From: Bubalus kerabau
Lineage: Eukaryota > Chordata > Mammalia > Artiodactyla > Bovidae
Direction: 5' to 3'
Assembly: GCF_029407905.1 (NCBI RefSeq)
Contig: NC_073633.1
Span: forward strand, 24,752,501-24,816,500
DNA: 64,000 bases
Below, piece after piece: positions 1 to 10,600 of this stretch. The position numbers and the translations under genes are program-made. The notes below the pieces were generated by a model. That model ran no database searches. It saw only the letters and a program-made list of their open reading frames with translations, and was not told where the DNA came from. Within the stretch, counting starts at the first letter, position 1. Every line of letters begins with the position of its first letter.

Positions 1-29
1 GAGTGCTCACCTGCAGGGCCATGGTGTAG

Positions 30-116
30 ATTAAATGAAATGAAACCAACTGACTGGAAAGCACTCATGCAGTGTCTGACACACGGTACTTGCTCCATTA
101 ATGTTGGCTGATGTTA
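30..116 (+). repeat. MIR SINE, 3' portion
   Basis: The run resembles the MIR consensus from the 'gattaaatgag' motif through 'cagtgcctggcacatagtaggtgctcaataaatgttggctgttatt', with scattered substitutions. Old mammalian SINE fragment with no coding content. Confidence 0.6.
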
Positions 117-118
117 TA

Positions 119-197
119 TTGAGTTGGTCAAAAAGTCTGTTTAGGTTTTTGTAAGATGTTCTGGGAATTCCTGAATAAAAGTTTTTGGCCAACTTAA
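119..197. mobile_element. Short mariner-type element with terminal inverted repeats
   Basis: A 79-bp unit starts TTGAGTTGGTCAAAAAGT and ends in ACTTTTTGGCCAACTTAA-like sequence. The two ends are imperfect inverted repeats of about 27 bp. It is flanked by TA on both sides (117-118 and 198-199), the target duplication of Tc1/mariner elements. The 'gttggccaaaaagtt' end matches remembered bovine mariner ends. It is too short to encode transposase, so it is a MITE or internally deleted copy that would move only with enzyme supplied in trans. Confidence 0.8.
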
Positions 198-352
198 TAC
201 ATTAGAGGTCAGAGCAGGCTGGGGTGTAGCTGTGACCTCGTAAGCTGAGACCTCACTCACTGGTAGATAGGGAAACTAGGTTCCAGAGAGGCGTAAGATG
301 TTAGGTTGCTGAAGCCCCTCTCAGCCTGGACTTGTGTCTATTGAGGAGCTCT
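198..352. other. Short spacer, no gene seen
   Basis: Non-repetitive DNA between the mariner-type element and the first SINE. A stretch near 262-300 ('gggaaactaggttccagagagg') vaguely resembles an antisense MIR core, but it is too short to call. Confidence 0.4.
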
Positions 353-366
353 CTGCAAGGAATAAT

Positions 367-583
367 GGGTTTCTCAGGTGGCTTACTGGGAAAGAATTCA
401 CCTTGCCAATGCAGAAGATGCAGATTCGATGTCTGGTTGGGAAGATCTCCCCTGGAGGAGGAAATGACAACCCAGTCCAGTATTCTTGCCTGGGAAATCC
501 CATGGAAAGAGGAGCCTGGTGGACTAAAGTCCATGGGGTTACAAAGAATCGGACACAACTGAGCGACTGAGCACCCACACTTG
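367..583 (+). mobile_element. Bov-tA SINE
   Basis: The tRNA-derived head ('ttctcaggtggcttactgggaaag') is followed by the body 'gaagatctcccctggaggag ... cagtattcttgcctggg ... ggagcctggtgg ... ggacacaactgagcgactgag', typical of ruminant Bov-tA. TSDs CTGCAAGGAATAAT (353-366) and CTGCAAGGAGTAAT (584-597) differ at one base. A ruminant-specific retroposon that depends on LINE enzymes. Confidence 0.93.
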
Positions 584-664
584 CTGCAAGGAGTAATAAT
601 TTCAATCACAAAGACTTTGGTGCCTGCAGTTTTGGGTCTCAGCCTCGGTGCTATGAACATCCTG

Positions 665-876
665 TGCTGAGCTTAGTCGCTCAGTCGTGTTCGACTCTTT
701 GTGACCCCATGGACTGTAGCCTGCCAGGTTCCTCTGTCTGTGGGACTCTCCAGTCAAGAATACTGGAGTGGGTAGCCATGCCCTCCTCCAGGGGATGTTC
801 CCAACCCAGGGGTTGAACCCACGTCTCCCGCATTGCAGGCGGATTCTTTACCATCCAAGCCACCAGGGAAGCCCAC
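665..876 (-). mobile_element. Bov-tA SINE, antisense
   Basis: Reads as the complement of Bov-tA: 'gctcagtcgtgttcgactctttgtgacc' at the left, the tRNA-like head complement 'ccaccagggaagcc' at the right. A perfect 12-bp TSD, ATGAACATCCTG, lies at 653-664 and 877-888. Only about 70 bp separate it from the preceding oppositely oriented SINE, so the pair forms a loose inverted repeat. Confidence 0.95.
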
Positions 877-929
877 ATGAACATCCTGGCAGGATCTTAA
901 CTATATTAAAAAAATTAACAAATTTATTT

Positions 930-1135
930 ACATTGTGCTTACTGAGTGCCCGACAGAATTATGAGCCCTTTATGTCTATTAACTTTATATATATGATACC
1001 AATATTATTATTAACTTTAATTTTTCCAACCAACATGAGGTAGTACTATTATTAGCCCCATTTCATAGATGAGGGAGCTGACAGTTCATGACTTGCCCAA
1101 GGTCACCAGCTAGCAAGCAGGAAGGCTAACTTTCT
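930..1135 (-). repeat. MIR SINE, antisense, nearly full length
   Basis: The antisense MIR pattern is present in order: 'tgcttactgagtgcc', an AT-rich spacer, 'catgaggtagtactattattagccccatttcatagatgagg', and 'cttgcccaaggtcaccagctagcaagcag'. Confidence 0.75.
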
Positions 1136-2216
1136 GCCAGCAGGGGTGTCATGGACGAGGAGACTTTGGGCTCCAAGGTGGACTCGTTGAGAGTACCTGG
1201 AATGTCTTCCCCTACAGCTGAAGCTGGGCTGGCGGAGACATTCCTGGCCGACTTGGCTGCCTGTGACTGGGTTCAGTCAGAGCCTCAGCATTGACCTACA
1301 GATGCCCATCACTGGACACCACATCTCGGGCCACAGCAGGTATTTCCCTGGAGAGAGGACAGTGGCAACTTGGAACAGGAGAGCTCTTTATTATTCAGAA
1401 TAACCACACTATTTAATTTACTATTAATAATAGCTCTTGAGTCAACCTTCTTTTGAAGAGACTTGAGAACTGAAAGGATGGCCCTTCTCTTTCCTCCCTT
1501 CCTCCCTCTCTCCCTCCCTCAGAAAACTGCAGACGCCGTCATGAATGAACGAGTTGTTTGGGGGGTTAAAGTAGGAGGAATTGGGGCCCCTACCGAACCC
1601 AGTTACCCTTCCTCCCTGCACAGCCTTGCTCTGCTTTTCCTCTGTGGGTCCCCGGAGGCCCCCCACGCCCCGTGCTGTCAGACCCCTGAGTATGGATGGC
1701 ATCCATCCTCCTAGGCTGAAACAGAGGGCAGAGGCTGGGGGCTATGTCCCAGCTGGAGCCAAACCAAAGCTGGGCTCCGCGATCATTGACCCCCTTGTCC
1801 TGAGGGCAGGATTGAGTTTATGGGGTCTGTAGCTGCAATCCCTTGGGGCCCCATCCTCTGCCCTCTTTGTTCAGTGGGGAGGGGGGGCATGCAGTGTAAG
1901 GAGTAGCACATCCAGAGAGGAACAGAGCCAGAGAGGAGACCTGAACCCTTGCCAGGGGACTATTTGGCTTGGAGTTCAGAAGACTCCGGGGATCTGAGAA
2001 CTGCCTTCAAAGAACAGGAGGAATTTGGTTTCTCACCCACAATCTTTAGCAAGGCCCTTCTCTGCCAGGCACTGGGAACGTGTGGCCCAGTCTCTATGGA
2101 GCTGCCAGAGCGGCAGAGGTGATGGACAGGAACATAACTCACACCACTGTAAGGCTTCAGGGGCAGAACCATCAGATCCAGATGGAAGTTGTAGGAGGCG
2201 AGGGCTTGATTTGTCT
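1136..2216. other. Single-copy DNA with a pyrimidine tract
   Basis: No repeat family or convincing exon recognised. A C/T-rich tract lies at about 1484-1520. Open frames of 60-90 codons occur on both strands without splice, initiation or domain evidence. Confidence 0.5.
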
Positions 2217-2227
2217 GAATCAAAGCT

Positions 2228-2503
2228 GCTGCTGCTGCTGCTAAGTCGCTTCAGTCGTGTCCGACTCTGTGCGACCCCATAGATGGCAGCCCACCAGGCT
2301 CCCCCGTTCCTGGGATTCTCCAGGCAAGAACACTGGAGTGGGTTGCCATTTCCTTCTCCAATGCATGAAAGTGAAAAGTGAAAGTGAAGTCGCTCAGTCG
2401 TGTCCGACTCTTAGCGACCCCATGGACTACAGCCTACCAGGCTCCTCCGTCCATGAGATTTTCCAGACAAGAGTACTGGAGTGGGGTGCCACTGCCTTTT
2501 CCA
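2228..2503 (-). mobile_element. Bov-A2 dimeric SINE, antisense
   Basis: Two Bov-A monomers sit head to tail: one begins after a (GCT)n tail with 'aagtcgcttcagtcgtgtccgactctgtgcgacc', the second with 'gaagtcgctcagtcgtgtccgactcttagcgacc'. They are joined by the 'aaagtgaaaagtgaaagtg' linker. A perfect 11-bp TSD GAATCAAAGCT lies at 2217-2227 and 2504-2514. Bov-A2 derives from the BovB 3' end and is Bovidae/ruminant specific. Confidence 0.95.
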
Positions 2504-2514
2504 GAATCAAAGCT

Positions 2515-3879
2515 AGTTGGGTTGATTTCCTGGTTCCCAGAGGTGATGGTGCAAAGACTTTCCTCCCGAGTTGAGTTTGGCCCTTGGGTGTTTATTCAAG
2601 ACAGCACACAGGCCCCTGGGCACCCATCATCCCTGACTCTGCTTCCCATATTTGAGCCCCTGTGTGATCTCAAGTGTGTCAAGTGGCCCCCTGGGACTGA
2701 CCTCCCAGAAGGCAGAGGGCTTTTTCTCCCTTTCTTCTAGCTGACCGACTGCCCAGAGCAGGAGGAGGGCTATCCCTATGGGCTGTGGGCTGAAGGACCC
2801 AGGTCTGCATGTCAGCGTCCTGTCCCCCACCCCCATCCCAGGGAGGTAGTCCATAGCCTCCTCTCCTCTTCCTGTCCAGCCCTCCACTTGGGCTGAGTCC
2901 TAGATTCCCTTAGGGGATTGCAGAGTGCTTTTTAAAGGACACTGCCGTGGGGGTAGTTCCAGACCAGTTGTCATGACACTTGCACTTTCTTAATCTGCTA
3001 GAGCCTGGTTCCACATACCTGCACACACACGCTCCTGAAAACACACCCTCACACGCGTGCCGGCTCTCATTGTGAGGGCCCCACTCTTTATTCAAGGAGC
3101 AGTTTCGGGTGTCTGAATGGAGGCTTGAAGACTCCGTCTTTGCAATTAACATGCTGCAGCAGTATTATTAGCCTCTGATAGGCAGGTCTGCCTTTGCCAG
3201 AAACTATAAATATGTGGGGCCAATGACTCAGCAAATCTGTTGCTATTTTTCTTGCAGGTCCGTGTGGATCTGTGTCTGTGTACACCATGGCCCCATCTCC
3301 CAGCAGCTCCCATGGCTTGTATCCATGGAAACGCAGTCCTCCCCACTCTAGCACTCTGGCTGATAAACACTAGGAGTCTCCCCAGCCCCCCACCCACCTT
3401 GGAGGAAAAGCGTGGACCACAAGGGCTCCCACCGAGCAGGAGGATGCCATTGACAAAGGAGGTGCTACTTTCTCAGTTGCTTTCAAAGTCAAGGCAGGGC
3501 CAAGCGTCCAAGCCCTTCCCCTGCTGGTCTGTGGTCAAGGCTTTGTCGTCTGTTTAAGGCGAGTGGACTGGTGGGAAGACCCCTTACTGAGATGTGGGCC
3601 CTCATGGTAGTGGGGTGGCAGGATGGTTCCTGAGAGCTGTGGGCAGTGTGGCAAGGGCGGCAGGGAGGAGCTGCTGTCCTTGGCAGTGGGGAGCACCAGC
3701 CTATGGAAGAGGGGGGAAGGGGCAGTGATGCTGAGAGCAGGGAAAGATCAAATTTGGTGTAAAACCTGGGGGACTTGTCTCATGACCTTGGCCCTCTTAA
3801 AAGAAGTTGTGGGTCAGAGGAAAGAGTCTGGGCTTTGGAATTCTGCCCCTCCCCCTCCCTCCTTTCCTTCCACAAAGAT
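2515..3879. other. Single-copy DNA
   Basis: No repeat or gene recognised. Open frames up to about 120 codons occur on both strands, but no family resemblance, exon borders or codon pattern supports them. A loose CA-rich patch lies near 3020-3055. Confidence 0.45.
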
Positions 3880-3995
3880 CCACATTTGCTCACTCTGTGC
3901 CAGGCCTTATGCTGAGATGAATCAAAACCCAGACCCTTCTCCTTGCGGGCTCACGGTCTTGGGGGAGAAGACAGATTCAGCATCAAGTCATTGAG
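3880..3995 (-). repeat. L2 LINE 3' end, antisense
   Basis: The order 'tttgctcactctgtgccaggccttatgctgagatgaatcaaaacccagacccttctcc ... gggctcacggtcttgggggagaagacag' matches the complement of the L2 3' end ('caaggagctcacagtctagtggggg'). Confidence 0.55.
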
Positions 3996-4239
3996 CTGAG
4001 GGGTCCTGAGTATCAGGTTGGAGAGGCGGGGCACAGGAGAATGGGCAGAGCTTTCCCTGCTCACCCCTGGGGCCAGGAGAGCCTTCCTTTGGGAGCTGCA
4101 GCTTGCGGTGATGCCAGGAGGATGAGGCCGGGTGGGGGAGGTGCTGGCAGGAAGCAGAGAGGACATTCTGTGCAGATGGGCACCCCTGGCCAGTGGGTTG
4201 GTGAGACTCACACATGGAGCTCTGACTGTAACTCCTATT

Positions 4240-4350
4240 AGTAGCCTCCCTTTGAGAAAGTGACCTAAGCTCTCTGGCCCCTAAAATGGGAAACCGCAAC
4301 ACCTACCTCATTGTGCTGGATGAGAATTAAAGAAAGCATCTGGCCCCAAT
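4240..4350 (+). repeat. MIR SINE fragment
   Basis: 'gagaaagtgacctaagctctctgg', 'aaaatgggaaaccgcaacacctacctcattgtgctggatgagaattaaa' is the central and 3' MIR pattern. Confidence 0.65.
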
Positions 4351-4593
4351 CTAGTGAACGTTGATTGTACTAACGAGATACCAGAGCCATCCATGGGCCA
4401 GTTACTTTCTTCCTTTCGGGGTCTGTTTCCTGGTGTCAGATGAAGATGCTGGGCTAGATAATGTCCAGAGACCCAACAGCTCTGATTTTTCCTGTCCGCA
4501 CTTTCCCTGTTTTCCAAAAAGGGAGAACAAAGTTGCCACCAGGTCTCAGAAACAAAAGAAAGGGTCATGGAATCATTCAATGGACATCGATAG

Positions 4594-4850
4594 GGACCTC
4601 CCTGGTGGTCCAATGGTTAAGAATCCACCTTCCAATGCAGGGGACTTAGGTTCGATCCCTGGTCAGGGAACTGAGACCCTACGTGCCATGGGGCAGCTAA
4701 GCCAGCAGGTTGCAACTGTAGAACCCAGGTGTTCTGGAGCCCCGAGCATTGCAACTAGAGAAAAGCCCATGAACTGCAACGGAGGATCCTACATGATGCG
4801 ACTAAGACCCGACACAGCCAAAAATAGGTAAGTAAACAAATACTTTTTTA
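4594..4850 (+). mobile_element. CHR-type tRNA-derived SINE
   Basis: The head 'gggacctccctggtggtccaatggttaagaatcc' with the B-box region 'ggttcgatccctggtcaggg' is followed by the long CHR-1 body ('cagctaagcc ... gcaactagagaaaagcccatg ... gacacagccaaaaataggtaagtaaa') and an A-rich tail. Shared by cetartiodactyls. No clear TSD was found. Confidence 0.85.
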
Positions 4851-5249
4851 AAAAGGACATGGACAGTTATTGAATAAGCACAGCTTGTTTCTCCTCTTGC
4901 TTAGGGAAAGCAGGGCTAGGCTGATGTCACAGCGGCCACTCCTGTGGGCTCCAGGGAAGCAGGAGCCCCACCCTTTCCCCCAGAACATCCAGAGTGACTG
5001 GAAGGACCCCAGGGACCCACAGCTGCAGAGCAGCAAAGTCAGTCCCAACCTCCCCTCTCTGTTGCTCCCCCCACATTTCTGTCTTTTCTCTGTGGGGAAA
5101 CAGGAGGACTGGAGGTCTAGAACCTGAGTTCTAAGGACTGTCTGGTCCACTTCTGGCCTCCAGACCCCGTAGCTCCTTTTCTTTAAGCCCCAGGGAGGCT
5201 GGGGGAGCCGAGATGCTTAATTTGTTGTCCCGGAGCAAAGTCACACTGA
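4851..5249. other. Single-copy DNA
   Basis: No repeat or exon recognised. Open frames of 85-100 codons on both strands look like chance frames in G+C-rich sequence. Confidence 0.45.
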
Positions 5250-5400
5250 CCCTGGGAGGTAACTACTATCATTCTCCCCATTTCACAGAGAAGGATACTG
5301 CGGCCCAGAGAATTTGGGGACTGGCCCAAGGCGCCCCAGATGCGGGTGGCAGAGCTGGGGTATCAATTCAGGTCAGCGGCACTCCAGGGCCCGGGCTCTC
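5250..5400 (-). repeat. MIR SINE, antisense
   Basis: 'ggaggtaactactatcattctccccatttcacagagaaggatactgcggcccagagaatttggggactggcccaaggc' and 'ggcagagctggggtatcaattcaggtc' reproduce the antisense MIR core and 5' part. Confidence 0.75.
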
Positions 5401-6085
5401 TCCCTGCTCTGCACTCCGCCCTCAGGAACTCCGGTGAACCTCCTCAAATCCTTCGGGAAGCAGAGAAGATATAAATAGCACGTGGGATTGGGGAGTGAAA
5501 ACAGCAAGTTGCAGAACCATACACACAGGATGATTGCAGCTGTGTGCAAAACAGCCTCAGAATGACATGTGCTGATGTGTATACATGTATATGAGAGGAA
5601 ATGCACAGAAGTAGGCCTGGGAGGAGACCTGCTGCTGCTGCTTGAACCGTGTTCATCTCTGGGTGGGGGAGGGGAGACGGGGCACGGGGGCCTGTTCCTT
5701 CATCATCCAATATATTTCTGAAGTGGTTCAGTTTCTAATACAGCGTCTCTGTGTATTGCTTGAATGCTCCTGCTCTGGTGACCCATCTCCTCATGCCAGG
5801 AGCGGTGTGGTGTGAGGACTGGGGCAGGGGGTGACCTGCGGGGGAGGCTGTGGTTAGTAGGCATAAGCCTGACAGCCCAGATGGGCTAGTTCATGGGAAC
5901 TTTTCAAACAGATATGGCAGCACAGGGGACTCCCTGTGCTTCATCTGTCTTTCAACAAATCGGAGAGCCGCCCCACCCCCTATTTATAGACAGGACCCTG
6001 AAGTTCAGAGTCAGGTTAGTCCAAGTTCAGAGAGCTCCACGGCTCTGAGTTGGTTGGTTAGCAAGGCTCAGAAAATTATGAACTT
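5401..6085. other. Mostly single-copy DNA, possible old repeat
   Basis: About 5490-5740 ('gtgtatacatgtatatgagagg ... ttcatctctgggtgggggagg ... tatatttctgaagtgg') has the feel of an old DNA-transposon or LINE remnant but could not be assigned. No gene evidence. Confidence 0.35.
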
Positions 6086-6240
6086 TGTCTTCAGACAGAC
6101 CTGGCTTAGACTTTACACAGTCCACCCTAGAGTCTCTGAGCCTCAGCTTTGCTGTCTGTAAAATGGGGTTGATACACCTACTTCGAAGAGTTTTTGTGAG
6201 TTGAAAGAGATCAAGTTTGCTAAGTGGCTGTCACTCGACA
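6086..6240 (+). repeat. MIR SINE
   Basis: 'gagtctctgagcctcagctttgctgtctgtaaaatggggttgatacacctacttcgaagagtttttgtgagttgaaagag' follows the MIR core in order, preceded by a 5' part ('cagacctggcttagac'). Confidence 0.75.
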
Positions 6241-6369
6241 GGTTCTCTTCATGGTGGTTCCCCAACTCTCTTCTCTCTTTCTTTGTCAAGGGGAAATGCT
6301 GTTCTGGTCCCAAGCCTTGATCTGGATCCTGGTTTGGCCATGTAGAAACAAGTATCATACACTGAACAG

Positions 6370-6500
6370 TGCTGGGTGTCCCAGACCATGCCAAGGGCTG
6401 TACATACAGCTCCTTTAATCCTAAGCCTGCTCTCTACCTCTGAGATAGGCATAATTTAGAGATGTGGGAATTGAGGTATCAAGGTTAGGCTGGCCTTGTA
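6370..6500 (-). repeat. MIR SINE, antisense, degraded
   Basis: 'cagaccatgccaagggctgtacatacagctcctttaatcctaag ... gagataggcataatttagagatgtgggaattgagg' resembles an antisense MIR 3' half with extra substitutions. Confidence 0.5.
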
Positions 6501-6529
6501 CAGTGAACTTGGAAAGAATTCCCTCTTTT

Positions 6530-6735
6530 CCTATTATTCAGAAGATTTTGTATAATAAGGTTTATTTGCTTTTCTTAAATATTAGGTAGAATTCACCGGG
6601 AAAATCATCTGGGCATAGGGTTTTTTCTGTAAGAAGAGTTTTTGAAGACAAATTCAATGTCTTTGACAATTTTAGAAGCATTTCTTGTTTCTATTTCTTC
6701 TCGTATTAGTTTTAATAAATTCCCTTCTCTTTAAG
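6530..6735 (-). repeat. Old L1 LINE fragment (ORF2 region), antisense
   Basis: 'ttcttaaatattaggtagaattcaccgggaaaatcatctgggcatagg' followed by 'gtttctatttcttctcgtattagttttaat' matches the antisense L1 ORF2 segment remembered as 'ggtagaattcaccagtgaagccatctggtcctggg'. Heavily mutated, no intact frame. Confidence 0.6.
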
Positions 6736-7859
6736 AAGATAATAACAATTCCTACCGGGCAGGATTTTTGGGCATATTGACTGAGTTACTTACTCCCTGT
6801 GTATAGTAACTGAGCAGCATGCCCCCCTAGGCCTGGAACACATTAGGGCTCCTGACATTGCACTGGGGCATCCTGTTGTCCACCACTCCCTCCATCAGAG
6901 CCTAAGAGGACCAGGATGGGGGCCAGTGCCTCCCCATTGGATGTGGGACCTGAAATCTTCTAAAATGCCAGAGAGACTTGAATGAGGGCAGGAAGGCTCT
7001 GAGAGACTGGCACTTGAGGCTGGAGGGGCTGTCCAAGGCCTCGGACCACCCCCACCCCCAACCCCAGGGAGCCAGGGGAAGCAGAGCCCCCAGGACCTCC
7101 ACTTCCATGGGCCCAGCAGCTCTGGTTTGGAAATGCTGAGTGCCTGATGGTGCTCGAGTACTCAGGTAATACATATAGGGAGAGAGAGAGGGAACCAGGA
7201 GACAGGGAAGGGGTGCAGAAGGTTTTTGGTCCAGAGGAGTGAGAGGTGAGTTTTAAGGCCTTCCCTGTCCAGTAAGCTTTCAGGGCCAGATGGTTACAAT
7301 CACAAGCCCCTGCCTCTGCCTCCTCCCTGATCCCTAACTTCTAAATCTGAATCCTAGAGGAGTGATTATAATTGCAGGCCTTGCAAAATATCCCATGACC
7401 ACCCCTCCAGCTCCAGAACCTAGGCAAGGTGGGGCCCTGCAACATATCGCCCTTGACACTTTACCCTCCACTCTCCTTCCCCACTGAACTGCAGGGCTGA
7501 GTGTGTGTGTGGTGGGGGGCGGGGGCAGAATACTCAGAATGAGAACAGACTTTGCTCTCTTGGCTCCAGGTTTCTATCCCCTCCCTGCTCTGTGAAGCTG
7601 TAAGCAGCTGGGCTTATTGCTGGAAGTACCCATCCCTGAATCTGGCCCTCTGGGGACTGTTCCCAGGGATCCCCTATGGAAGGATGTTCTAGGCCCTGTG
7701 ACAGCTTGGCACAGCAGAGCTGCTCCATGTGGCATCAAGATGATAAAGAGAGCTCTGTTCAGTAAACCCTGAACAGAGGAACGAGCAAAAGAACCATGGC
7801 TCCCTGGATGGCTGGAACCCCTACTATATGTTCTTGGCATATAAGGGTAAAAAGACACC
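6736..7859. other. Single-copy DNA
   Basis: No family recognised. Small low-complexity patches: (GA)n near 7180-7193 and GT/G-rich at 7501-7525. Open frames near 7574-7858 on the minus strand have no support as exons. Confidence 0.4.
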
Positions 7860-8110
7860 TGGTCTGCTGAGGGAGGCCAACATATACAAGTAACATCACA
7901 TCTTTGGGTGATAGATGCAGTGCTGAGAGTGGATCAGGGTATCACGGGGGCACAAAGGAAAACATCTAATCCATCTGGGGATGCAGTAAAGGTGCAGTGG
8001 GGGTGCATTGGAAGAGGGAGCAAGGGTTGGGTTTAGAAAGATAAATAGGAGCTATCAGGAGGTTGACAGAGTTGGGACAGAGTGCAGGGAGTAGGAAATG
8101 CATGTACAAT
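7860..8110 (-). repeat. Possible L2 LINE, antisense, degraded
   Basis: 'caacatatacaagtaacatcac ... gatagatgcagtgctgagagtggatcagggtat ... gtttagaaagataaataggag' resembles the antisense L2 part upstream of the 3' end. Assignment is tentative. Confidence 0.35.
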
Positions 8111-8350
8111 TATACAGGGGAGTAAGAGATGACGTGGTCCCTGATCTCAGTCCATTCTTGGAGTTACTGACACTCAACACTCAGTTTTATTTCCAGGTCA
8201 GTTCCTGCTCCAGGAGGGTCCTGGACTCAAAGTGCAGTGGAAGTGCAGGGTCCTGACCTCCCCAGCAAATACTAAGCTCAGAGGAAAGAGATCCCTTTCT
8301 ACCTGGACTCAGCATTTCTCAATTGGAGGGTACGATAGCAATTAAGGATG

Positions 8351-8558
8351 TGCTCAGTCGTGTCCAACTCTTTGCAACCCCCTGGACTGTAGCCCAGCAG
8401 GCTCCTCCGTCCATGGGATTCTCCAGGCAAGAATATTGGAGTAGATTGCCATTTCCTTCTCCAGGGGATCTTCCCAACCCAGGGATGGAACCTGTGTCTC
8501 TTGCATCTCCTGCGTTGGCAAGAGGATTCTGTACTACAAGCGCCACCTGGGAAGCCAA
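8351..8558 (-). mobile_element. Bov-tA SINE, antisense
   Basis: Complement of a full Bov-tA ('gctcagtcgtgtccaactctttgcaacc' to 'gccacctgggaagcc'). Perfect 12-bp TSD CAATTAAGGATG at 8339-8350 and 8559-8570. Confidence 0.95.
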
Positions 8559-8570
8559 CAATTAAGGATG

Positions 8571-9244
8571 GCTGGAAGTAAAAGAAAACCTAATAGTGTC
8601 CTAACACATAAGGCAGGCAGGAGGGTGTTTGTTCCATGTAACTCGTGGTTCAGGGGTGGACAGTCCAGGGCCAGCGTGAAGGCTCCAGTAGGCTGTGCGG
8701 GCCCTAGGCTCCTTCCATCATCCCCTCCACCCATCCTTAGTGTGAAAGCCTTTGTCTTAGAGATTTCGCCTCAAAATAGCAAGATGGCTATAGCAGTGCC
8801 AGACCTCTGTCCACCTTTCTGGCAGAAAAAAAAGATGAAAAGGTTAGGATAAACAATAAGATCCTACGGTATACCACCAGGTCCAAAACCCCACTTCACC
8901 TGGCCAGTTATGAAGTGGCTTCTTTTGGAGGTTGGAGAAGGTGTACAGACCGCAGGGGTGGTAGAGTTACCCATGAACTGGTTGTGGCGCGAGGGGTGGA
9001 CCACTGCTCTTAGCAATGTCAGTACCCCCACAGTGCCAGAGGGCCCAGGCCACTTCCCTACCCAAGAGCTCTTCTTCCCACCAGCGATCTGACATATCCT
9101 TACCCCTCAGAGCCCTGAACCCAGGAGGCTACTTCCAGTGTTACAGCACAGCCAGGTCCTCCAGGTTCTCTGCATGGCTCTCTCACCCAAGCATGAGAGC
9201 AGAGATTCACACTGGGTCTGGCAAGAAAGGCCCAGGACTGGGCA
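8571..9244. other. Single-copy DNA
   Basis: No repeat or gene recognised. A short A-run lies at 8825-8834. Confidence 0.45.
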
Positions 9245-9310
9245 TCTGAAGGCCTGTGTGACCTTGGGGAAGTCAGGCAACCTCTCTGGGCCTTTAGTGA
9301 CACCTTGTGG
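9245..9310 (+). repeat. MIR SINE core fragment
   Basis: 'ggcctgtgtgaccttggggaagtcaggcaacctctctgggcctttag' matches the MIR core 'tgtgtgaccttgggcaagttacttaacctctctgtgcctcag'. Confidence 0.6.
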
Positions 9311-10490
9311 CAGCATCTTCTTGAAACCAGAGTAACTGAGTGAAAAAAAAAAGAAACATATTTTCCTCCCACCATTCTTATCCTCCATGCCCAGGCCTGT
9401 CTCACCACTTTCAAAACATCTGATCCAGCCCTTCTCGTCCATGATCAAACAAACCACCTTCTCCAGGGGAGCCATTGGAGCTCAGTCCTTTCATCTGGAG
9501 CTACGCATCCCAGAGCTCAGTGCTATGTGGTACCGTCATCAGGTCTGGACAAGGGGATGGGGAACACAGGCTGCTCACATGAAGTCAGAAAATCTCCCCA
9601 TTTTCCAGAAATAAAAAGTGAGTCCATAGCCAAGTGAGACCTTGCCTGAGATGCCAGCCTCAGCCTTCCATTTGCTTTCTCTTTTCTGATGGCCGAAGGG
9701 GTCTCACTCAGCATAGAAGTTGCCGTGTGTGTTATCACACACCTAAGGAACTTCCTCCTGGGGCTCCTCTAATAACATAGTTTCAACCTGTGTGAAGCAG
9801 GACACTTTGAGATGAGTCCCCAGCCCAGCTGGTTATCGGGCTCAGAGCCTTCTTGGCTTCCTTTCTGGCCTCCAGAGGCGGACACCCTTTGCTATGCTCT
9901 CCCACCATCCAAACCTGCTCCTACCTAGAGATCTCCTGGTTAGAAGGGATCTAATAAAATCACTCCTAGAGACAGCTGTTCATGACTAATAAGGGTGCCC
10001 GAAGGGGATTGACAGGTTGAGAAGGGCCTTCTAGGCCCAGAGCCAAGCGCTAATGGTAGAGTTTCAAACCAGGTCTCTGTGGCCCAAAGCTTTTTCTCTT
10101 CCAGCCTGGCAGTCTGACCTGCTGGCACAAGGAGGCGGGTTTGGGCAGGAGAGAAAAGCTGTCCTGAGCCGTCCACATGGGCACCCAGTCACCTGAGCAT
10201 TGCAAAGTGGGAGGGGGAGCGGTGGGTTGAGTAACTGGTGGACAGGGCTTGGGGACTTGTCTGGTGACTTATTTGGGGCTTGCAATGGCCCAGCTTCTCA
10301 TCATCAAGATTAAGGGTAATTGAGTAGCTATTCTGGGCAAGGCACTTACTACTCAAAAATTGGAGGTTAGCCTGAAACCCTCCTATTAAATGTGCACATC
10401 CCCAAGGTTTGAAAATCCCTCACAAGGCAGTGAGCATATCCAGGCCCTCCTCTGTCTGGAAAAAACCTGTGGCAACCCAGACCAGGTCTG
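9311..10490. other. Single-copy DNA
   Basis: No repeat family or gene recognised. Open frames of 100-122 codons near 9100-9475 on the minus strand overlap a MIR core and look like chance frames. Confidence 0.45.
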
Positions 10491-10494
10491 TTAT

Positions 10495-10600
10495 GACACA
10501 AATGTTATGTCGCTTAATTCTCTGCAGCACCCTGAGGTGAACATCATCATTATCTCATCCCACAGGTAAGGAGACGGAGGCTCAGAGAGGTGTGGTTGAT
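10495..10600 (-). repeat. MIR SINE, antisense
   Basis: 'cttaattctctgcagcaccctgaggtgaacatcatcattatctcatcccacaggtaaggagacggaggctcagagaggt' is the antisense MIR core. Confidence 0.75.

Noticed and set aside
2257..2740. Open frames with SDSVRPHR- or VRLFATPWT-like peptides, repeated at several places in the window
   Set aside because: They are translations of Bov-A2 and Bov-tA SINEs, recurring wherever those elements lie.
4594..4680. tRNA-like sequence with A- and B-box remnants
   Set aside because: It is the head of a CHR SINE followed by the SINE body and A-rich tail, not a tRNA gene. The same holds for the other CHR and Bov-tA heads.
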